Shown: positions 1 to 10,766 of the stretch, in pieces | How positions within the stretch are numbered: position 1 is the stretch's first letter | How the letters are laid out: each line of letters starts with the position of its first letter | Source of the DNA: Platanthera guangdongensis | Lineage: Eukaryota; Streptophyta; Magnoliopsida; Asparagales; Orchidaceae | DNA length: 64,000 bases | NCBI GenBank assembly: GCA_039583875.1 | Contig: CM077158.1 | Location: 241,971,447-242,035,446 of the forward strand | Direction: 5' to 3' | Position numbers and translations under genes: made by a program | The notes under the pieces: model-generated | The model's database searches: none | The model's input: only the letters and a program-made list of their open reading frames with translations | What the model was told of the DNA's origin: nothing

Positions 1-1195
1 GAACGGTCATTGAGATCTGCAAGAGATGGTCGATGAGATTCTCACCTTGACCTCCGCAGTACGAGCCCCTCCCATACTGAGGTCACCACGACGCTTACCA
101 CTGTCCTGTCAGCCACGACAAAAGTGATATCTGATGCGGATTACTCTCACCCAAGTGAGGTGCATAGCCCAGTGAGTGACCTATCTCTTGTTTCTGGCCC
201 GCCTCTTGAGACCCCCACTGAGAGCGAGCCTGGGCGACCTGCTGAGTCTGTAGTGTTGCGTCCCTCACCCACACCTCCTCCTCTGCAATACACCGGGTTA
301 GTTAGCACCCCAACCATAGACCCATATCCTGACACCGCACCCACGGATCCTTTCTTGAGTGTAGGTCTGTGTCTCTCTCCCATTGTCATTACCCGGAGTC
401 ACATCACGACTGAGAGCCCAGAGACTGATGTTGATCTCGTAGTGACTATGTCACCCATTCACGGGGACACGACCCCTTACGATGGTGCTCACATGGAGGA
501 TCATGACCCTAGTGACAAGTTTTACGATGATCCCCCTGTTGAGCCTTCTGATGAGCCACCACTTTCTGTTGAGGATGCGATTCGGGCGAGACGCTCGTTT
601 ATGAGGTTTGAGTTATTGGCGTCTCTTTCGCTATCATCTATAGTCTTGCCCCAAAGAATTGATCTTGCGTGAAAAATAATGTATGTAGGGTCTTCTTTGA
701 GTACGCTTGAGCATACTCATATTTTGAGGGCCTACCTTATGGTGCATCGTACCCTCGATGAGTTTTGGGACGCACTACTTGCTGACCCACCAGACAAGCT
801 CTTTATTTTCGGGAACACACACCACACTCGACAGTCACGTCTTCTAATCGGCGTACACGACTTCCACTTAGGTGGTCGTCTTATCCGTGATGAATTTTCG
901 TACACACCTCCTGACGTGCCCTCTGATGTGCTACGTTCTCCGAGAGACATTTGACTCTTTACGGGCTCAAATTTGAGTATAGATGTCTCTCACGGTCATC
1001 TGAGCACTCGTCTCACACGGGATGAATTTTTTTATACTCTGCCGAGAGAGCCTCCTGATAGGCCACCTTCTGTGGTAGATTTTTTTGGTTATTAGTAGAT
1101 TTTCTCATAGAGAGCATGTTGTGTCGGTCATGTTTTATTTGCATCATTTGCATGAGTCAGTTGAGTCGTTTCTTTATCATTTGTAAGAGTCTGTT
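1..1195 (+). pseudogene. Asp/Pro-rich repeat ORF region of a decayed Gypsy element (copy 1)
   Basis: Two open stretches (124-672 and 679-954) plus a broken continuation to about 1090 encode an acidic, proline-rich protein with a recurring motif close to EFxYTPPxEPPD, seen at about 520-560, 885-925 and 1020-1065. No zinc knuckle, protease or polymerase motif is visible. The same protein type occurs on the minus strand at 11802-12809, where the reading is longer and intact. In both places it lies upstream, in element orientation, of a Ty3/Gypsy integrase tail or chromodomain, so it is probably an extra ORF or a gag-like region of one Gypsy family. The family is not one I recognise. Stops and frameshifts make this copy non-functional. 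The first 123 bases continue the same element without a clear ORF. Confidence 0.5.
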
Positions 1196-1502
1196 GTGTT
1201 GTCTGTTTATCGTTTGCATATGTGGCATGAGCTGGTCCGACGAATAATCCATATTGGTAATAAATCTTGTAAATCACATGCGTATGTTCATTGGCAAGTG
1301 CAAATACTTCATGAAAGCGAGCATGTGATGATAAAAATCTGCGTTGTGAGGCTCCGTGCGAGGCTTGCTAAAAGCTTGAGCGTTTGGCGAACGGATCCTT
1401 ATATAATCATGAGACGAATCGAAACAAACATCTACAATCTTGATATCCCTGCAAGTATGGATATCCACATGGTATTTAATGTTGAAAATCTGACGCTGTA
1501 CC
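1196..1502 (+). pseudogene. Ty3/Gypsy integrase C-terminal (GPY/F-like) remnant
   Basis: The translation keeps the order seen at the end of chromovirus integrases: a helical stretch ending near VRLRAR, then a GPY/F-like segment (RTDPYIIMRRIETNIYNL), then a tail ending FNVENLTLY, which matches the conserved 'FNVEDLxPY' tail of plant chromoviruses. The integrase catalytic core and RT are absent upstream. The reading is broken at 1502 by a Mutator-like MITE, and the element resumes at 2208. This is a decayed fragment, not a functional gene. Confidence 0.7.
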
Positions 1503-2207
1503 TAAGTTATCAAGGCGCACGCCTAGGCGCGCCTGAGGCGCCGGGCGCACAGAACAGCGCCTGATCACGGGCGAGGCGGGCAAAGTGGCTCGGGCGCGCG
1601 CCTTGCGGGCCATTCAGGCGCAGGTTAGGCGCGCCTAGAAATTTTCCGGTCTAGGCACAACCGGTTTGGTTTAATTAGGGTTATGGTTTTGTTTTCTCAT
1701 CATAATAAGAAGTGTATGGGCTCATTTCATCTCCTTGGCTTTTTATTTGTTATGTAACTTCCGGGCTCTCAACGTTTCATCTCCTTAGCTTTCTATTTAT
1801 TATGTAAGTTTGTAGCTAAAGTTAATAGTTCTCATTGTTGTTCAATCTCAGCGAATTGAGCGCCCAATTGTCTCAATTTCAGCGAATTGGGTGCCCAATT
1901 GACTCAATTTTAGCGAATTGTTCCCGTAATTCGCTCAATTTCCGCGAATTGGGCGTCCAATTCGCACAATTTCAACGAATTTGGCGCCCAATACGCTCAA
2001 TATCAGCAAATTGGGCGCCTAATACGCTCAATTTCAGCGAATTTGACGTCCAATTCGCTCAATTTCAACGAATTAGGCGCTCAATTCGGTCAATTTCCTT
2101 TTCCCCCCATTTTTGTGCTTCACGTGCCTCAGGCGCGCCCCTGCGCCTTCTGCCTAGGCTCCATGACCCCTTTGCGCCTTGGTGCGCCTTGCGCCTTTGA
2201 TAATTTA
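1503..2207. mobile_element. Mutator-like MITE inserted in the Gypsy remnant
   Basis: Inverted ends read TAAGTTATCAAGGCGC on the left and, reverse-complemented, TAAATTATCAAAGGCGC on the right, followed on both sides by G+C-rich 'AGGCGCGCC'-type sequence. The 10 bases before the left end (acgctgtacc) match the 10 after the right end (gcgttgtact) at 7 positions. All three differences are transitions, as expected for an aged 9-10 bp target duplication, which points to the Mutator superfamily. It encodes nothing and carries a palindromic minisatellite. A TA target site (Tc1/mariner-like) with shorter inverted ends is an alternative reading. Confidence 0.6.
1842..2098. repeat. 33-bp palindromic minisatellite
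   Basis: About eight tandem units of roughly 32-33 bp read ctcaatttcagcgaattggg followed by cgcccaattcg. The unit core, aattgggcgcccaatt, is itself a palindrome, so each unit can fold back. It lies inside the MITE at 1503-2207. The 121-aa open reading frame across it comes from the repeat and is not taken as a gene. Confidence 0.85.
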
Positions 2208-2559
2208 GCGTTGTACTAGGAGTCTCGTGAGTACATGGACCCAAGCAGTGAGGACTTCCAGTCGCCCCGCCTCTATTTATGTTGTCTTGCCACCTTCATA
2301 GCCCACACACGTCTGATGGATACCACTACTCACCCACTTTTGACACCCACCTACCTGGGGACTCATCTTCTTTGGTTCTAACGACGCCGCCGCCGATCGC
2401 ACCGGGATCCACCACTCGTGAGTAGAGCGTTGAGAGCATCATGGAGACCAGACTCCACCAGTGCCCCAAGCGTGGACCTCTTCGAGTTGTACCTAGTATC
2501 CATCGAGAGAATTCCGATCCCAATTCATCAGGAGATAAATTCTTTCAAGTCGGGGAGAT
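2208..2559 (+). pseudogene. Gypsy chromovirus C-terminal tail and polypurine tract
   Basis: This continues the integrase tail after the MITE. A proline-rich linker (TPPPIAPGSTTRE-like) is followed by a decayed chromodomain-type stretch. The segment ends in a purine-rich tract (aagtcggggagat, 2548-2559) directly before a TG that begins LTR-like sequence. That order (tail, polypurine tract, LTR) is normal for Tekay/Del-type chromoviruses. In-frame stops show it is dead. Confidence 0.6.
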
Positions 2560-3880
2560 TGATGCGGAGCAGAAATGAGGACGAGTTTTGAGCCCTTTCG
2601 GGGCTGATTTGGTGACTTACCATATATGTCGTGCGCGGATCGACGACCAGACTCTGCAGATGGTCCGGATTCGCGTTGCGAATCGATTTGATATATTATT
2701 TTACTCTGTTTGCATCTATTTTGATGTATTTGGATAGGCTCACTTCCGGCCAATGATAGTCGTTGATGGGGGATGCCCTAATCCTTGTTTTATTATAAAT
2801 AGGTGTGATAGGGGGCTGGTTTAGGCATTTCAGAATTTGGAGAAAGCTATTCCCGGATTCCCGCGATCCCGCCATGGTGCCGACTCCGTGGAACCCTAGG
2901 TGATGACTCCTAGGTGTGTATCTCCTCTCCCAAGGTTTGCCCTAACCCTAAGCCTCTTTTCCCCCTTCTAAACTCTCTCCCGCAGCCACCCAATCCCTCC
3001 CAAATGCAGCCACAAAGGGTTGTTCAGGAAATCCCCTGCTCATTTTCATTTCACTGTTGAATAATGAAATTTACTATTCAACTATATAGTTTCCCCTCCC
3101 CTGTGCCGCCGCCTAACCCTTCCTCCGCCAGCCTGCCCCCTCCCTAAAGCCGCCTGCTGCACCTCTTCTTCCCACCGTGGAGCCACTGCATCACCTGCTA
3201 ATTCCCTCCAGTGACCACGCTACAGGCCACCTCCCTCTTCTTCACTGTCTACAGTGCCGCCAACCCCACTCCCGCCCATCTACAGCAGTCGCCGGCCCAC
3301 CACAGTTGACGCCTTTTCACCCTAGCCTCCATGTCATTGCCATCAAGTCCTTCCTTCATGGAACCACCTTCCAGAACCTTCCACTTTCCAGATCAGTCCA
3401 GATCTGGAATTTTTCGGCCTGAATCCGACCTCATATTGCCGGGTCTACCCTTCCCCACCCGAATCTATACCTTCGCGGCTGATCCATCAATTTCCGGTCT
3501 GATTCCTCCTTTCACCGCCGAGGACAACCTCCTACGCTATTTTCCACGCCGCCGGTTCCTCATCGGATCGCCGTCCACGCATCTCCGGCTCCAAAATATT
3601 CAATGCCTTGGTCAGCCCACTATTTGGTGAGTCTTTGTTGTATCGGATTATTATTTTCAGTATATTTATATTGGATTGGATCTTATACTCGTTTGGATAT
3701 CCTGTATGGTAGTTTTTTATTTTCAGATTATTATTGTGATTTGCATGGTTTATTTGCCGCTCGCTCTTGCATTGGCCCTCCACACAGAGGAAAGCTTAAA
3801 CTTGTTTGTTCAAATAAATTATTCTATCTTGCTTTAAATTGTTTGTGCGGGATGATTTTATTTATTATCTAATTTGTGAT
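2560..3880 (+). mobile_element. 3' LTR of the left Gypsy remnant (right boundary uncertain)
   Basis: It begins TGATGCGG right after the polypurine tract. A TATA-like motif (tattataaatagg) lies near 2790-2805, and a C/T-rich stretch that may be R/U5 spans about 2900-3600. ORFs at 3177-3630 are short, C/T-biased and lack recognisable domains. No second LTR copy is in the window, so the right end is only bounded by the Copia fragment that starts at 3881. Sequence from about 3630 to 3880 is A+T-rich and could already be outside the LTR. Confidence 0.45.
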
Positions 3881-4425
3881 CTAACCGTAAGACTTTTGCA
3901 TAACATGTAGGGTTTGGTCGCCGCATTTCTTACCGCTTATAAATTCGTCCTGCGTCACCAGCCCTTGATCAGAGGCTGTTTTCAAATATCTTATGGTCCG
4001 TTTGACGGCTTGTAGGTGAGATATCCACGGAGAATGCATAAATCGGCTGACAACACCAACAACAAAGGAGATGTTTGGTCTTGTAACTGTAAGATAAATC
4101 AATTTTCCAACATGACGTTGATAGTCTTTTGGGCTTTGAAGAAGATGATCGGTATCAGAAGTATGAGCACAAAGCTTTTGATTGACATCCACAGGAGTAT
4201 CAATCAACTTGCATCCAGAGTAGCCAGCATCCTGAAGAAGGTCGAAACAGTACTTCCGTTGAGATAAGACCAGACCATCCGGACGTCTTGCGATCTCTTG
4301 GCCAAAGAAGTACCGAAGTTTTCCCAGATCTTTGTTTGAAAAACAGAATTCAGGTGCTACTTAATCATTTATATTTCCTTTGAATCATCTCCCGTGATTA
4401 GGATGTCATCGACATACTGATGCAG
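3881..4425 (-). pseudogene. Copia reverse transcriptase fragment
   Basis: Read on the minus strand it starts at the RT active-site motif YVDDILIT, runs through LRYFFGQEIARRPDGLVLSQ, and ends near the connection domain after SFVVGVVSRFMHSPW. It is closely related to the RT of the Copia element at 5985-10809. It has at least two in-frame stops and lacks the rest of RT and all of RNase H. It may be the detached 3' continuation of Copia B, whose RT ends abruptly at about 13490 just upstream of this motif. The stack between the two would then be later insertions. Confidence 0.8.
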
Positions 4426-5904
4426 GACGATGCGTAGGGTTTACGCGCTTGTCGGCTATTTCTAGGAAACCCTAAATGCATGCGATGATTAAATTAATTT
4501 TGCAAAGTTTTGAGCGAAATTTGCACGAACTTAAAGTGAGGCAACTATTTTTTTATATGACACGAAATCACTATTTTGTTTTTAAATTAAAATTTCTTTA
4601 AAATGGTTCAATTTAAATCTGGGGAAGGAAGTTGCAACTTTCGTTCCGTTCCCCTTGTCATAGCAAAACGAAAATCGTGAACTCCAAATACGTTTCTGCT
4701 TAGGAGTTTTCGACGTAGCGTTTGCTGACAAAATTCGAGCGAAATCCCAACAAAGAGTCTATTATCTTACGAGAATAGATAGGGGCACACATAGAGAAAA
4801 AAAGATAGAAACAATTACCCACAGAAGAGACGTCTTCCGTATTCGAAGTCGATGGCGATCATGCGAGGAACTTCTCGTCACTTTCGATCTCCGCTCCGAG
4901 GTCGGCCGCTATCACACACGGGCACCAAGGAATTAAATCACTCTCTCACACGAGGTGGTTTCACGGAATTACTCCACAAAGAAAGGAAGCCACAAACCTA
5001 ACAAACCTAAAATTCACTCGCTCTTCACACTCAAGGTGGACCCACGAAACCTCAATCGCACAAGGTGGATCCACGGAATTTCTCTAATAATAAGAGTATC
5101 TAATTTACTCCTAATCTCACTAGCAAGCAATAGATTAACTCACCTCTACCTAAACTCTAACAATTTGATCCTCCCTCTCTAGGAAGCAAACAAATTCAAA
5201 CTCTAACTTTTTTATACTCTCTGTTCACTTTCATTCCCAACCTCTCACAGAACCGGAAGAAACGGCGGAAATAGAAATAAATAAAAAAAATGTTCATTTT
5301 CAGCATCATTCAAAACAGGAAGCAAGCACTGTCATCCAACTACAAGAAAGCAACCATTTCCAACGGAACTCAAATGCAACAGCAAATTAATCTCTGAATT
5401 TAACCCAATCCTACAACATCACTAACATCAATCCTATCCTCCTAACAGGAAGCACATATCAGCTTTTGTTCATCGTCTTCCTAAGGTTACAGAACACTCT
5501 AACTATCCTATTACACTCTCAAACAGAAAACCAAACCAAGCAAATCTCTTCTTCTTTTTCAACATTCATATCATTCATTCTTCAGCCCCTAAAAAATTTA
5601 CAACAAATCGCTATTTATAGGGTTTCAAAATAGAGAAACGAATAGATCTTGAAGGTGCTGGCCATGGCGGAAGCTCCATCGTGTCTGTGGGGAAGTTGCG
5701 GAAACTGCCGGTGGTTGGAGCTCGATCGTGGGTTGCCGATACGCGACGTGACGAGCAGCGGAATCGTGCGCAGTAGACGCGGGGAGGGTGTCGCTGGAGG
5801 ATTTCCTAAGTTTGCGGCTTGCCATGGATGAACCGGAAGATGAACCGTGTTCTGCAACTTTGGATCGGGAGGAAGAGACTGGACCAGCTTCTATCTTAAG
5901 TCCT
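4426..5904 (-). other. LTR-like sequence, probably the 3' LTR of the middle Gypsy remnant
   Basis: No coding domain is seen. Read on the minus strand there is a TATA-like box (CCTATAAATAG, about 5611-5621), followed by A/T-rich then mixed sequence ending near 4430 in ...CCTGCA, as an LTR would. Three short repeats of the type AAGGTGGAyCCACGgAAtt lie at about 4953-5085. Position fits the 3' LTR of the Gypsy remnant at 10990-13490, interrupted by Copia A, but no second copy is available to prove it. Confidence 0.35.

Positions 5905-5984
<80 letters not shown>
5905..5984. repeat. (AT)n microsatellite
   Basis: About 80 bases of almost pure AT dinucleotide with a few TATACATA interruptions. It is the insertion target of Copia A: similar TATACATATAT sequence resumes right of the element at 10810. 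Confidence 0.9.
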
Positions 5985-5987
<3 letters not shown>

Positions 5988-6171
5988 AGAGAAAGCTCCA
6001 AACCATGTATAGCCTTCTTGAATTAATCATTACAAGTATGAATACATTTATATAGGGGAAGAAGGAAGAGAGAAATCCCAATCCAAGATGTGGGGCTAAT
6101 ACAAATAGAGAGAGAGAGAGAAGAGGGAAGAATGGGCCCCTAGATGGGCCTTAAAGTAGGCTTTTCTATCA
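5985..6171 (-). repeat. Copia A 3' LTR
   Basis: A 187-bp LTR copy running from TGTAGAG to ...CTATCA on the plus strand. It matches 10575-10809 except for a much shorter GA repeat. The polypurine tract abuts it at 6172-6187. Confidence 0.9.
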
Positions 6172-8140
6172 CTCCCCCGCAAGCTGGAGCGTACAAGTCG
6201 TAGGCACCAAGCTTGGAAAAAAACTGGTAGTATAGAGGCCAAGAGAGAGCTTTAGTCAGGATGTCAGCAACTTGGCTTGCAGCAGGAACATGCTCTAAAT
6301 TTATCTTCTTTGCCTGTACCTTTTCTCGGATGAAGTGACAGTCAACTTCAATATGCTTTGTGCGTTCGTGAAATACATGATTCTTGGCAATATGGATTGC
6401 CGCTTGACTGTCACAAAATAGGGTCGCTGGCGATGAGAGACGAACACGTAAGTCTCTCAGAAGACTCTCAAGCCAAGTCAACTCAGAAACAACAACAACA
6501 ATAGCGCGATACTCAGCTTCAGCAGAAGAGCGAACAACCACATTCTGTTTCTTGCTACGCCAGGTTATGAGATGTCCACCGAAGTAGGTACAAAAACCTG
6601 TTGTGGAACGCCTATCATCAATGGACCTGACATAGTCAGCGTCAGAGTAAGCGACAAGGGATAAAGAAGTGGATGGCTTGTACACAAGCCCTTGTCCTGG
6701 AGCGTTCTTGAGATACCGAAGAATGCGCTCGACAGCTTGAAGATGAGATGTCCTCGGGGCATGCATAAATCGACTCACGACTCCAACGACAAAGGAGATG
6801 TCTGGTCGAGTAACTGTAAGGTAGATCAGTTTCCCAACCAGGCGTCTGTAGTATTCCGGATTCGTAAGCAACTCATCGGAGTCAGAGCTATGAGCCGATA
6901 ACCTGTGATTCACATCCATTGGAGTATCCGTAGGTTTGCATCCTGAATAGCCAGCATCATGAAAAAGATCCATACAATACTTCCTTTGGGATAATACAAG
7001 ACCCTCAGGCCGTCGTGCAACCTCAAGCCCGAGAAAATACCGTAGGTTACCAAGATCTTTGGTCTGAAAGGCGGAGTTCAACTGTTGCTTGGTATGTTGT
7101 ATCCCTGTAGTATCGTCGCTAGTAATGAGGATATCATCAACATAGACAAGTAAAATCACTGTTCCTGTTGGCCGATGTCGAGTGAAGAGAGAGAAGTCAG
7201 CCGAGCTCCTAGTGAAGCCAATATTGCGGACTACCGTGCTGAATTTGTCAAACCAAGCGCGCGGGGATTGTTTGAGACCATAAATAGATTTCCGCAGATG
7301 ACAAACTCGAGACTCCCCCGTGGTCTCAAACCCGGGAGGTTGATGCATATAAACAGTCTCCTGAAGATCACCATTGAGGAAGGCGTTCTTAACATCCAGC
7401 TGATAAAGAGGCCAATGACGGTGAACAGCCAAGGATAGAAGAACGCGGACAGTATTCATTTTGGCCACTGGGGAGAACGTTTTCTCATAATCAAGGCCCT
7501 GTTGCTGAGTAAAACCCCGAGCCACAAGACAGGCCTTGAGACGCTCAACGGTGCCATCCGCCGCATGTTTAATAACAAAGAGCCACTTGCAGCTAACACA
7601 AGATTGACTTGCAGGAAGAGGAACCAGATCCCAAGTGCGGTTGGCCCAGAGAGCCCACATTTTATCTTCCACGGCCGCCCGCCATCCGGGGTGGTGAAGA
7701 GGCTCCTGAACAGAAGTAGGAGTGGAGGTAGAGGATAAAGAGAGAGCACTCTGACGGAGTTCCGGAGAGAGGCGGTGAAGAGAGACAAAGTTGGCCATCG
7801 AGTGGGCAGTGGAAGCAGTTGTCGGATCCGCAGGTTGCAAAGCATCATTAGAGCGGGGCAACTCTCGTAGGGTAGTAGACGAGGGAGGACGTCGAGTGTA
7901 CACACGAATGACTGGTGGTGTAGGTGGTTTAGGTGGGATGGGAGGGGAAGGTAGATGTGGGATGGTGGAAGTGACGGGGATAACAGGTCGCGGGAGAGGT
8001 GGCAGAAGAGGAGGGTCAGTAGATGGAGAGTAGTATGACTGATGTTCGAGGAAAGGTGACATCAGCAGAAGTAACCACCTTGCGGTCCGGGGAGAAAAAC
8101 AAATGTAGCCCTTCTGAGTGCGAGAATAACCCACAAACAT
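6140..8140 (-). CDS. Copia A reverse transcriptase / RNase H
   Basis: An uninterrupted 666-residue reading. The N-terminal part is the variable Ser/Pro-rich integrase-RT linker. RT motifs follow: a segment ending ARGFTQQQGLDYEKTFSPVAK, then LDVKNAFLNGDL, QPPGF and YGLKQSPRAWFDKF, and the active-site YVDDILITSDD at about residue 330. RNase H has the acidic AYSDADY, SSAEAEYRA and LFCDSQAAIHIAKN motifs, followed by the usual HIEVDCHFIREK end. It would make cDNA of the element in cytoplasmic particles. The chosen 5' end is only the ORF limit: the reading is really the 3' part of a polyprotein whose upstream protease-integrase part is frameshifted. Its stop lies inside the 3' LTR. Confidence 0.9.
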   Translation of the reverse strand: MFVGYSRTQKGYICFSPRTARWLLLLMSPFLEHQSYYSPSTDPPLLPPLPRPVIPVTSTIPHLPSPPIPPKPPTPPVIRVYTRRPPSSTTLRELPRSNDALQPADPTTASTAHSMANFVSLHRLSPELRQSALSLSSTSTPTSVQEPLHHPGWRAAVEDKMWALWANRTWDLVPLPASQSCVSCKWLFVIKHAADGTVERLKACLVARGFTQQQGLDYEKTFSPVAKMNTVRVLLSLAVHRHWPLYQLDVKNAFLNGDLQETVYMHQPPGFETTGESRVCHLRKSIYGLKQSPRAWFDKFSTVVRNIGFTRSSADFSLFTRHRPTGTVILLVYVDDILITSDDTTGIQHTKQQLNSAFQTKDLGNLRYFLGLEVARRPEGLVLSQRKYCMDLFHDAGYSGCKPTDTPMDVNHRLSAHSSDSDELLTNPEYYRRLVGKLIYLTVTRPDISFVVGVVSRFMHAPRTSHLQAVERILRYLKNAPGQGLVYKPSTSLSLVAYSDADYVRSIDDRRSTTGFCTYFGGHLITWRSKKQNVVVRSSAEAEYRAIVVVVSELTWLESLLRDLRVRLSSPATLFCDSQAAIHIAKNHVFHERTKHIEVDCHFIREKVQAKKINLEHVPAASQVADILTKALSWPLYYQFFSKLGAYDLYAPACGGVIEKPTLRPI

Positions 8141-9356
8141 ATATTTAGTGGCACGGGAGAAAGTTTGTCAGTGGACAAACCAAGATGATGAACAAAACAC
8201 ACACAACCAAACACGCGTGGGGTGATGGATAATGTAGGGTGGGAGGGAAAAAGGAGATTGTAGGGAACCGCAAAATTGAGGATAGATGAGGGCAGTCGGT
8301 TAATAAGAGTGCAAGCGGTTGAAATCGCAAAATTCCAATATTGTTTTGGAACATGCATCTGAAGCATAAGGGAGCGGGTGACCTCGAGCAGGTGTCGATT
8401 CTCGCGTTCAGCAACGCCATTTTGTTGGTGGGTATAGACACATGAGGTCTGATGGATGACCCCAAACTCTGCATAGAGGTGAGAGAAGGTATGACTGGTG
8501 TATTTGCGGACATTATCGGTGTAGAGGGTTTAATGGTTGTGGAGAACTGGTTGCGAGTTTCAATAAAGAAGGTACGGAATACACCGGGTAATTCAGAGCG
8601 GTCACGAAGGAGGTATAACCAGGTCACCCGAGAGTAGTCATCGACAAATGTGACAAAGTAGCAGTATCCAAAAACAATTGTAATTTTGTAAGGGTCCCAA
8701 ATATCGGAGTGAACAAGATCAAATGGAGCAGGACACCGAGAAGGATGTGGTGAGAACGTAGAGCGATGATGTTTCCCATAGATACATGACTCACACGTGA
8801 ACTCGTGGAAGGACACGTCGGGGAGAGATTTTTTGAGGATGTTGAGAGGAGCATGACCCAGACGTCGGTGCCAGTCAACGGATCTGATAGACGTCCGCAC
8901 CGTTGGAGGAGACGGGTTAAGGATATAAAGACCATTTGACAGATGCCCGTGTACAATGATGGTTTGCGTTTTGCGATCCTGCACAACACATGAGTTAGAA
9001 GAAAAAATAACAGCACAATCGAGGTCAGCAGTGAGTCGACCAATAGAGAGAAGGTTGAACGAAGAGCCCGGAACATGAAGAGCAGAGCGAAGAGTAATGG
9101 AGGGAGTGAGGCGAATATCTGTAGCACCAGAGACGGGAAGAGTGTCCCCACTAGCAACAGTAATGAACTGGGGATGCACGGAGGGCAAATATTGCGGTGG
9201 TTTCCGTGATGTAATGTGGTGTGAGGCCCCGGAATCCAAAATCCAGGATGAGCTATGAGCAAGGCAGGAAGTACCATCATCGGAAACAGACACCACAGAG
9301 CCCGGCGGACAACCGATCATGTTGCAAGGAGTAGTCCACAGCAGACACGGTGACAA
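8062..9356 (-). pseudogene. Copia A protease-integrase, frameshifted
   Basis: The protease motif WILDSGASHHIT is near residue 40 of the 9356-8145 reading. The GAG-pre-integrase motif WHRRLGHAPLNIL and a CESCIYGKHH zinc-binding segment follow, then integrase core segments HSDIWDP and FVTFVDDYSRVTWLYLL. Around 8540 the reading shifts frame and resumes in 8062-8367 (VPKQYWNFAISTACTLINRLP). A further shift near 8140 leads into the RT ORF. Two frameshifts make the polyprotein unreadable as a single chain. By alignment with Copia B (15589 leftwards) the homology starts near 9310, that is, only just before the protease. Confidence 0.85.
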
Positions 9357-10562
9357 CGCACCAACGGCAAGAACCGGCCACGACCAGCGCAGGAAGAACA
9401 GAGGTCGCGGCGGTTAGAAATAGAGGTCGCAACGGATAGGAGAAGACCACAACCGAATCAAACACCTGGCGACAGTGAGAAGGAACATTCCGCGCGGTTA
9501 CACCAACGATTAGGCAGATCGCGACCCAAATGCGGAAAGAAAGGAGTAGTCCGCACGGTCTAGGTGAACACAGAAGCGGTCAACGCACAGGAAGCAGTCT
9601 GCAGTGGACAGGAGCAGTCCGCAAGAAGAGGATAGCCGGCGCGACTAGAGCAGAGACCGCCCGTTCAAGGTGTGCACAACACAGCGGCTGGAGGAGGCCG
9701 CGACCACATGCGAAGCGGACAGGGAGAAGAAGTCCGCAGTAGCAGGGACAAGTCGCGTGGACAGAGAGGAGAAGAGCAGGAGACCGCGACCAAGGTGCGG
9801 GTAAGAAAGGAGCAGCCCGCACGGTCAGACGGATCACAACAGCGAACTGAGTAAGCAAACCGCGAGTATAGAGACAAGCGGATAGACAGAAGCCGACGAG
9901 CTGGAGTAGGTCGCACGCAAGGCAGTCCGCAGACAGGCAGAAGTGGAGAGCAAAGCGGTGGTCATAAAATGGGCCGCGACGAGTAGGAGGTTCGCAGCGG
10001 ACAAAAAAGAAGGTGGCCCCATGGATTATGGAGGAGGAAAGGCTATAAAAAAGCAGGGGGGGTGGATCCACGGGAGAAGGAGAGTAACAGGAGGAAGCGG
10101 AAAAGAAGCGGACTAAGAGGGGCAAGCCGCAGAGGCAAGCGGATAGAGACAGACAGCTCGCGACAGGCAGGTCACAACAAGTTAGAACAGGCCGCAAGAG
10201 AAGCAGGTCGCAACGAGAAGGAATAGACCGCAGGAGCAGCAAGCCGCAACGAGCAAGATCTGGGAGCTAGAGCAGCAGGCCGCAACGAGCTGTAAGCCGC
10301 AGCAAGCAGGAACAAGCCGCGAGAGAGGCAGCGGTCTGGAGAAGAGGTAGGGAGAGGTGGACCCAACGAGAGAGAGAGGGGGGGGGGGAGCTATAAGAAG
10401 CTGGAGGGGAGGGGTGGAACCCCAGAGAAGAAGAGGAAGCAGACGAAGTGGAGCGGAGCTGACAGGGAGTCAGGCCGCAGGAGTCCGAGCGGTCAGCGGA
10501 TAGGAGGACAGGCCGCTCAAGGAGAATCAGTTAAGAAGGGGAAGCCGCTCAAGGAGAACCTG
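9357..10562 (-). other. Copia A leader: degenerate GCGGTC-type repeat region
   Basis: About 1.2 kb between the PBS and the protease. It is full of irregularly spaced plus-strand motifs such as gaccgcgac, aggccgca, cagtccgc and gagcaggaa. ORFs here (for example 9580-10242 minus) are Leu/Ser/Cys-rich, without known domains, and arise from composition. The leader of Copia B (16510-17488) has the same character. In Copia A this leader runs directly into the protease, so the gag segment is missing. Confidence 0.7.
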
Positions 10563-10574
10563 ACTCTGATACCA
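10563..10574 (-). promoter_or_regulatory. Copia A primer-binding site (tRNA-iMet)
   Basis: On the minus strand the bases directly following the 5' LTR read TGGTATCAGAGT, complementary to the 3' end of plant initiator tRNA-Met. This sets the minus orientation and the LTR boundary at 10575. Confidence 0.9.
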
Positions 10575-10694
10575 TGTAGAGAAAGCTCCAAACCTTGTAT
10601 ATCCTTCTTGAATTAATCATTACAAGTATGAATACATTTATATAGGGGAAGAAGGAAGAGAGAAATCCCAATCCAAGATGTGAAACTAATACAA

Positions 10695-10766
<72 letters not shown>

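Noticed and set aside
124..954. Env-like glycoprotein ORF
   Set aside because: No signal peptide, transmembrane segment or cysteine pattern.
3177..3630. Possible first exon of a host gene with a donor-like ggtgagt at about 3625
   Set aside because: C/T-rich LTR-like context, competing frames and no recognisable protein; the donor-like site alone is weak.
5896..6012. Ile/Tyr-repeat ORFs
   Set aside because: Translation of the (AT)n microsatellite.
9580..10242. 220-codon Leu/Cys/Ser-rich minus-strand ORF that could be taken for a membrane protein
   Set aside because: It lies in the Copia A leader, made of degenerate repeats; overlapping frames look similar and the related leader does not conserve it.
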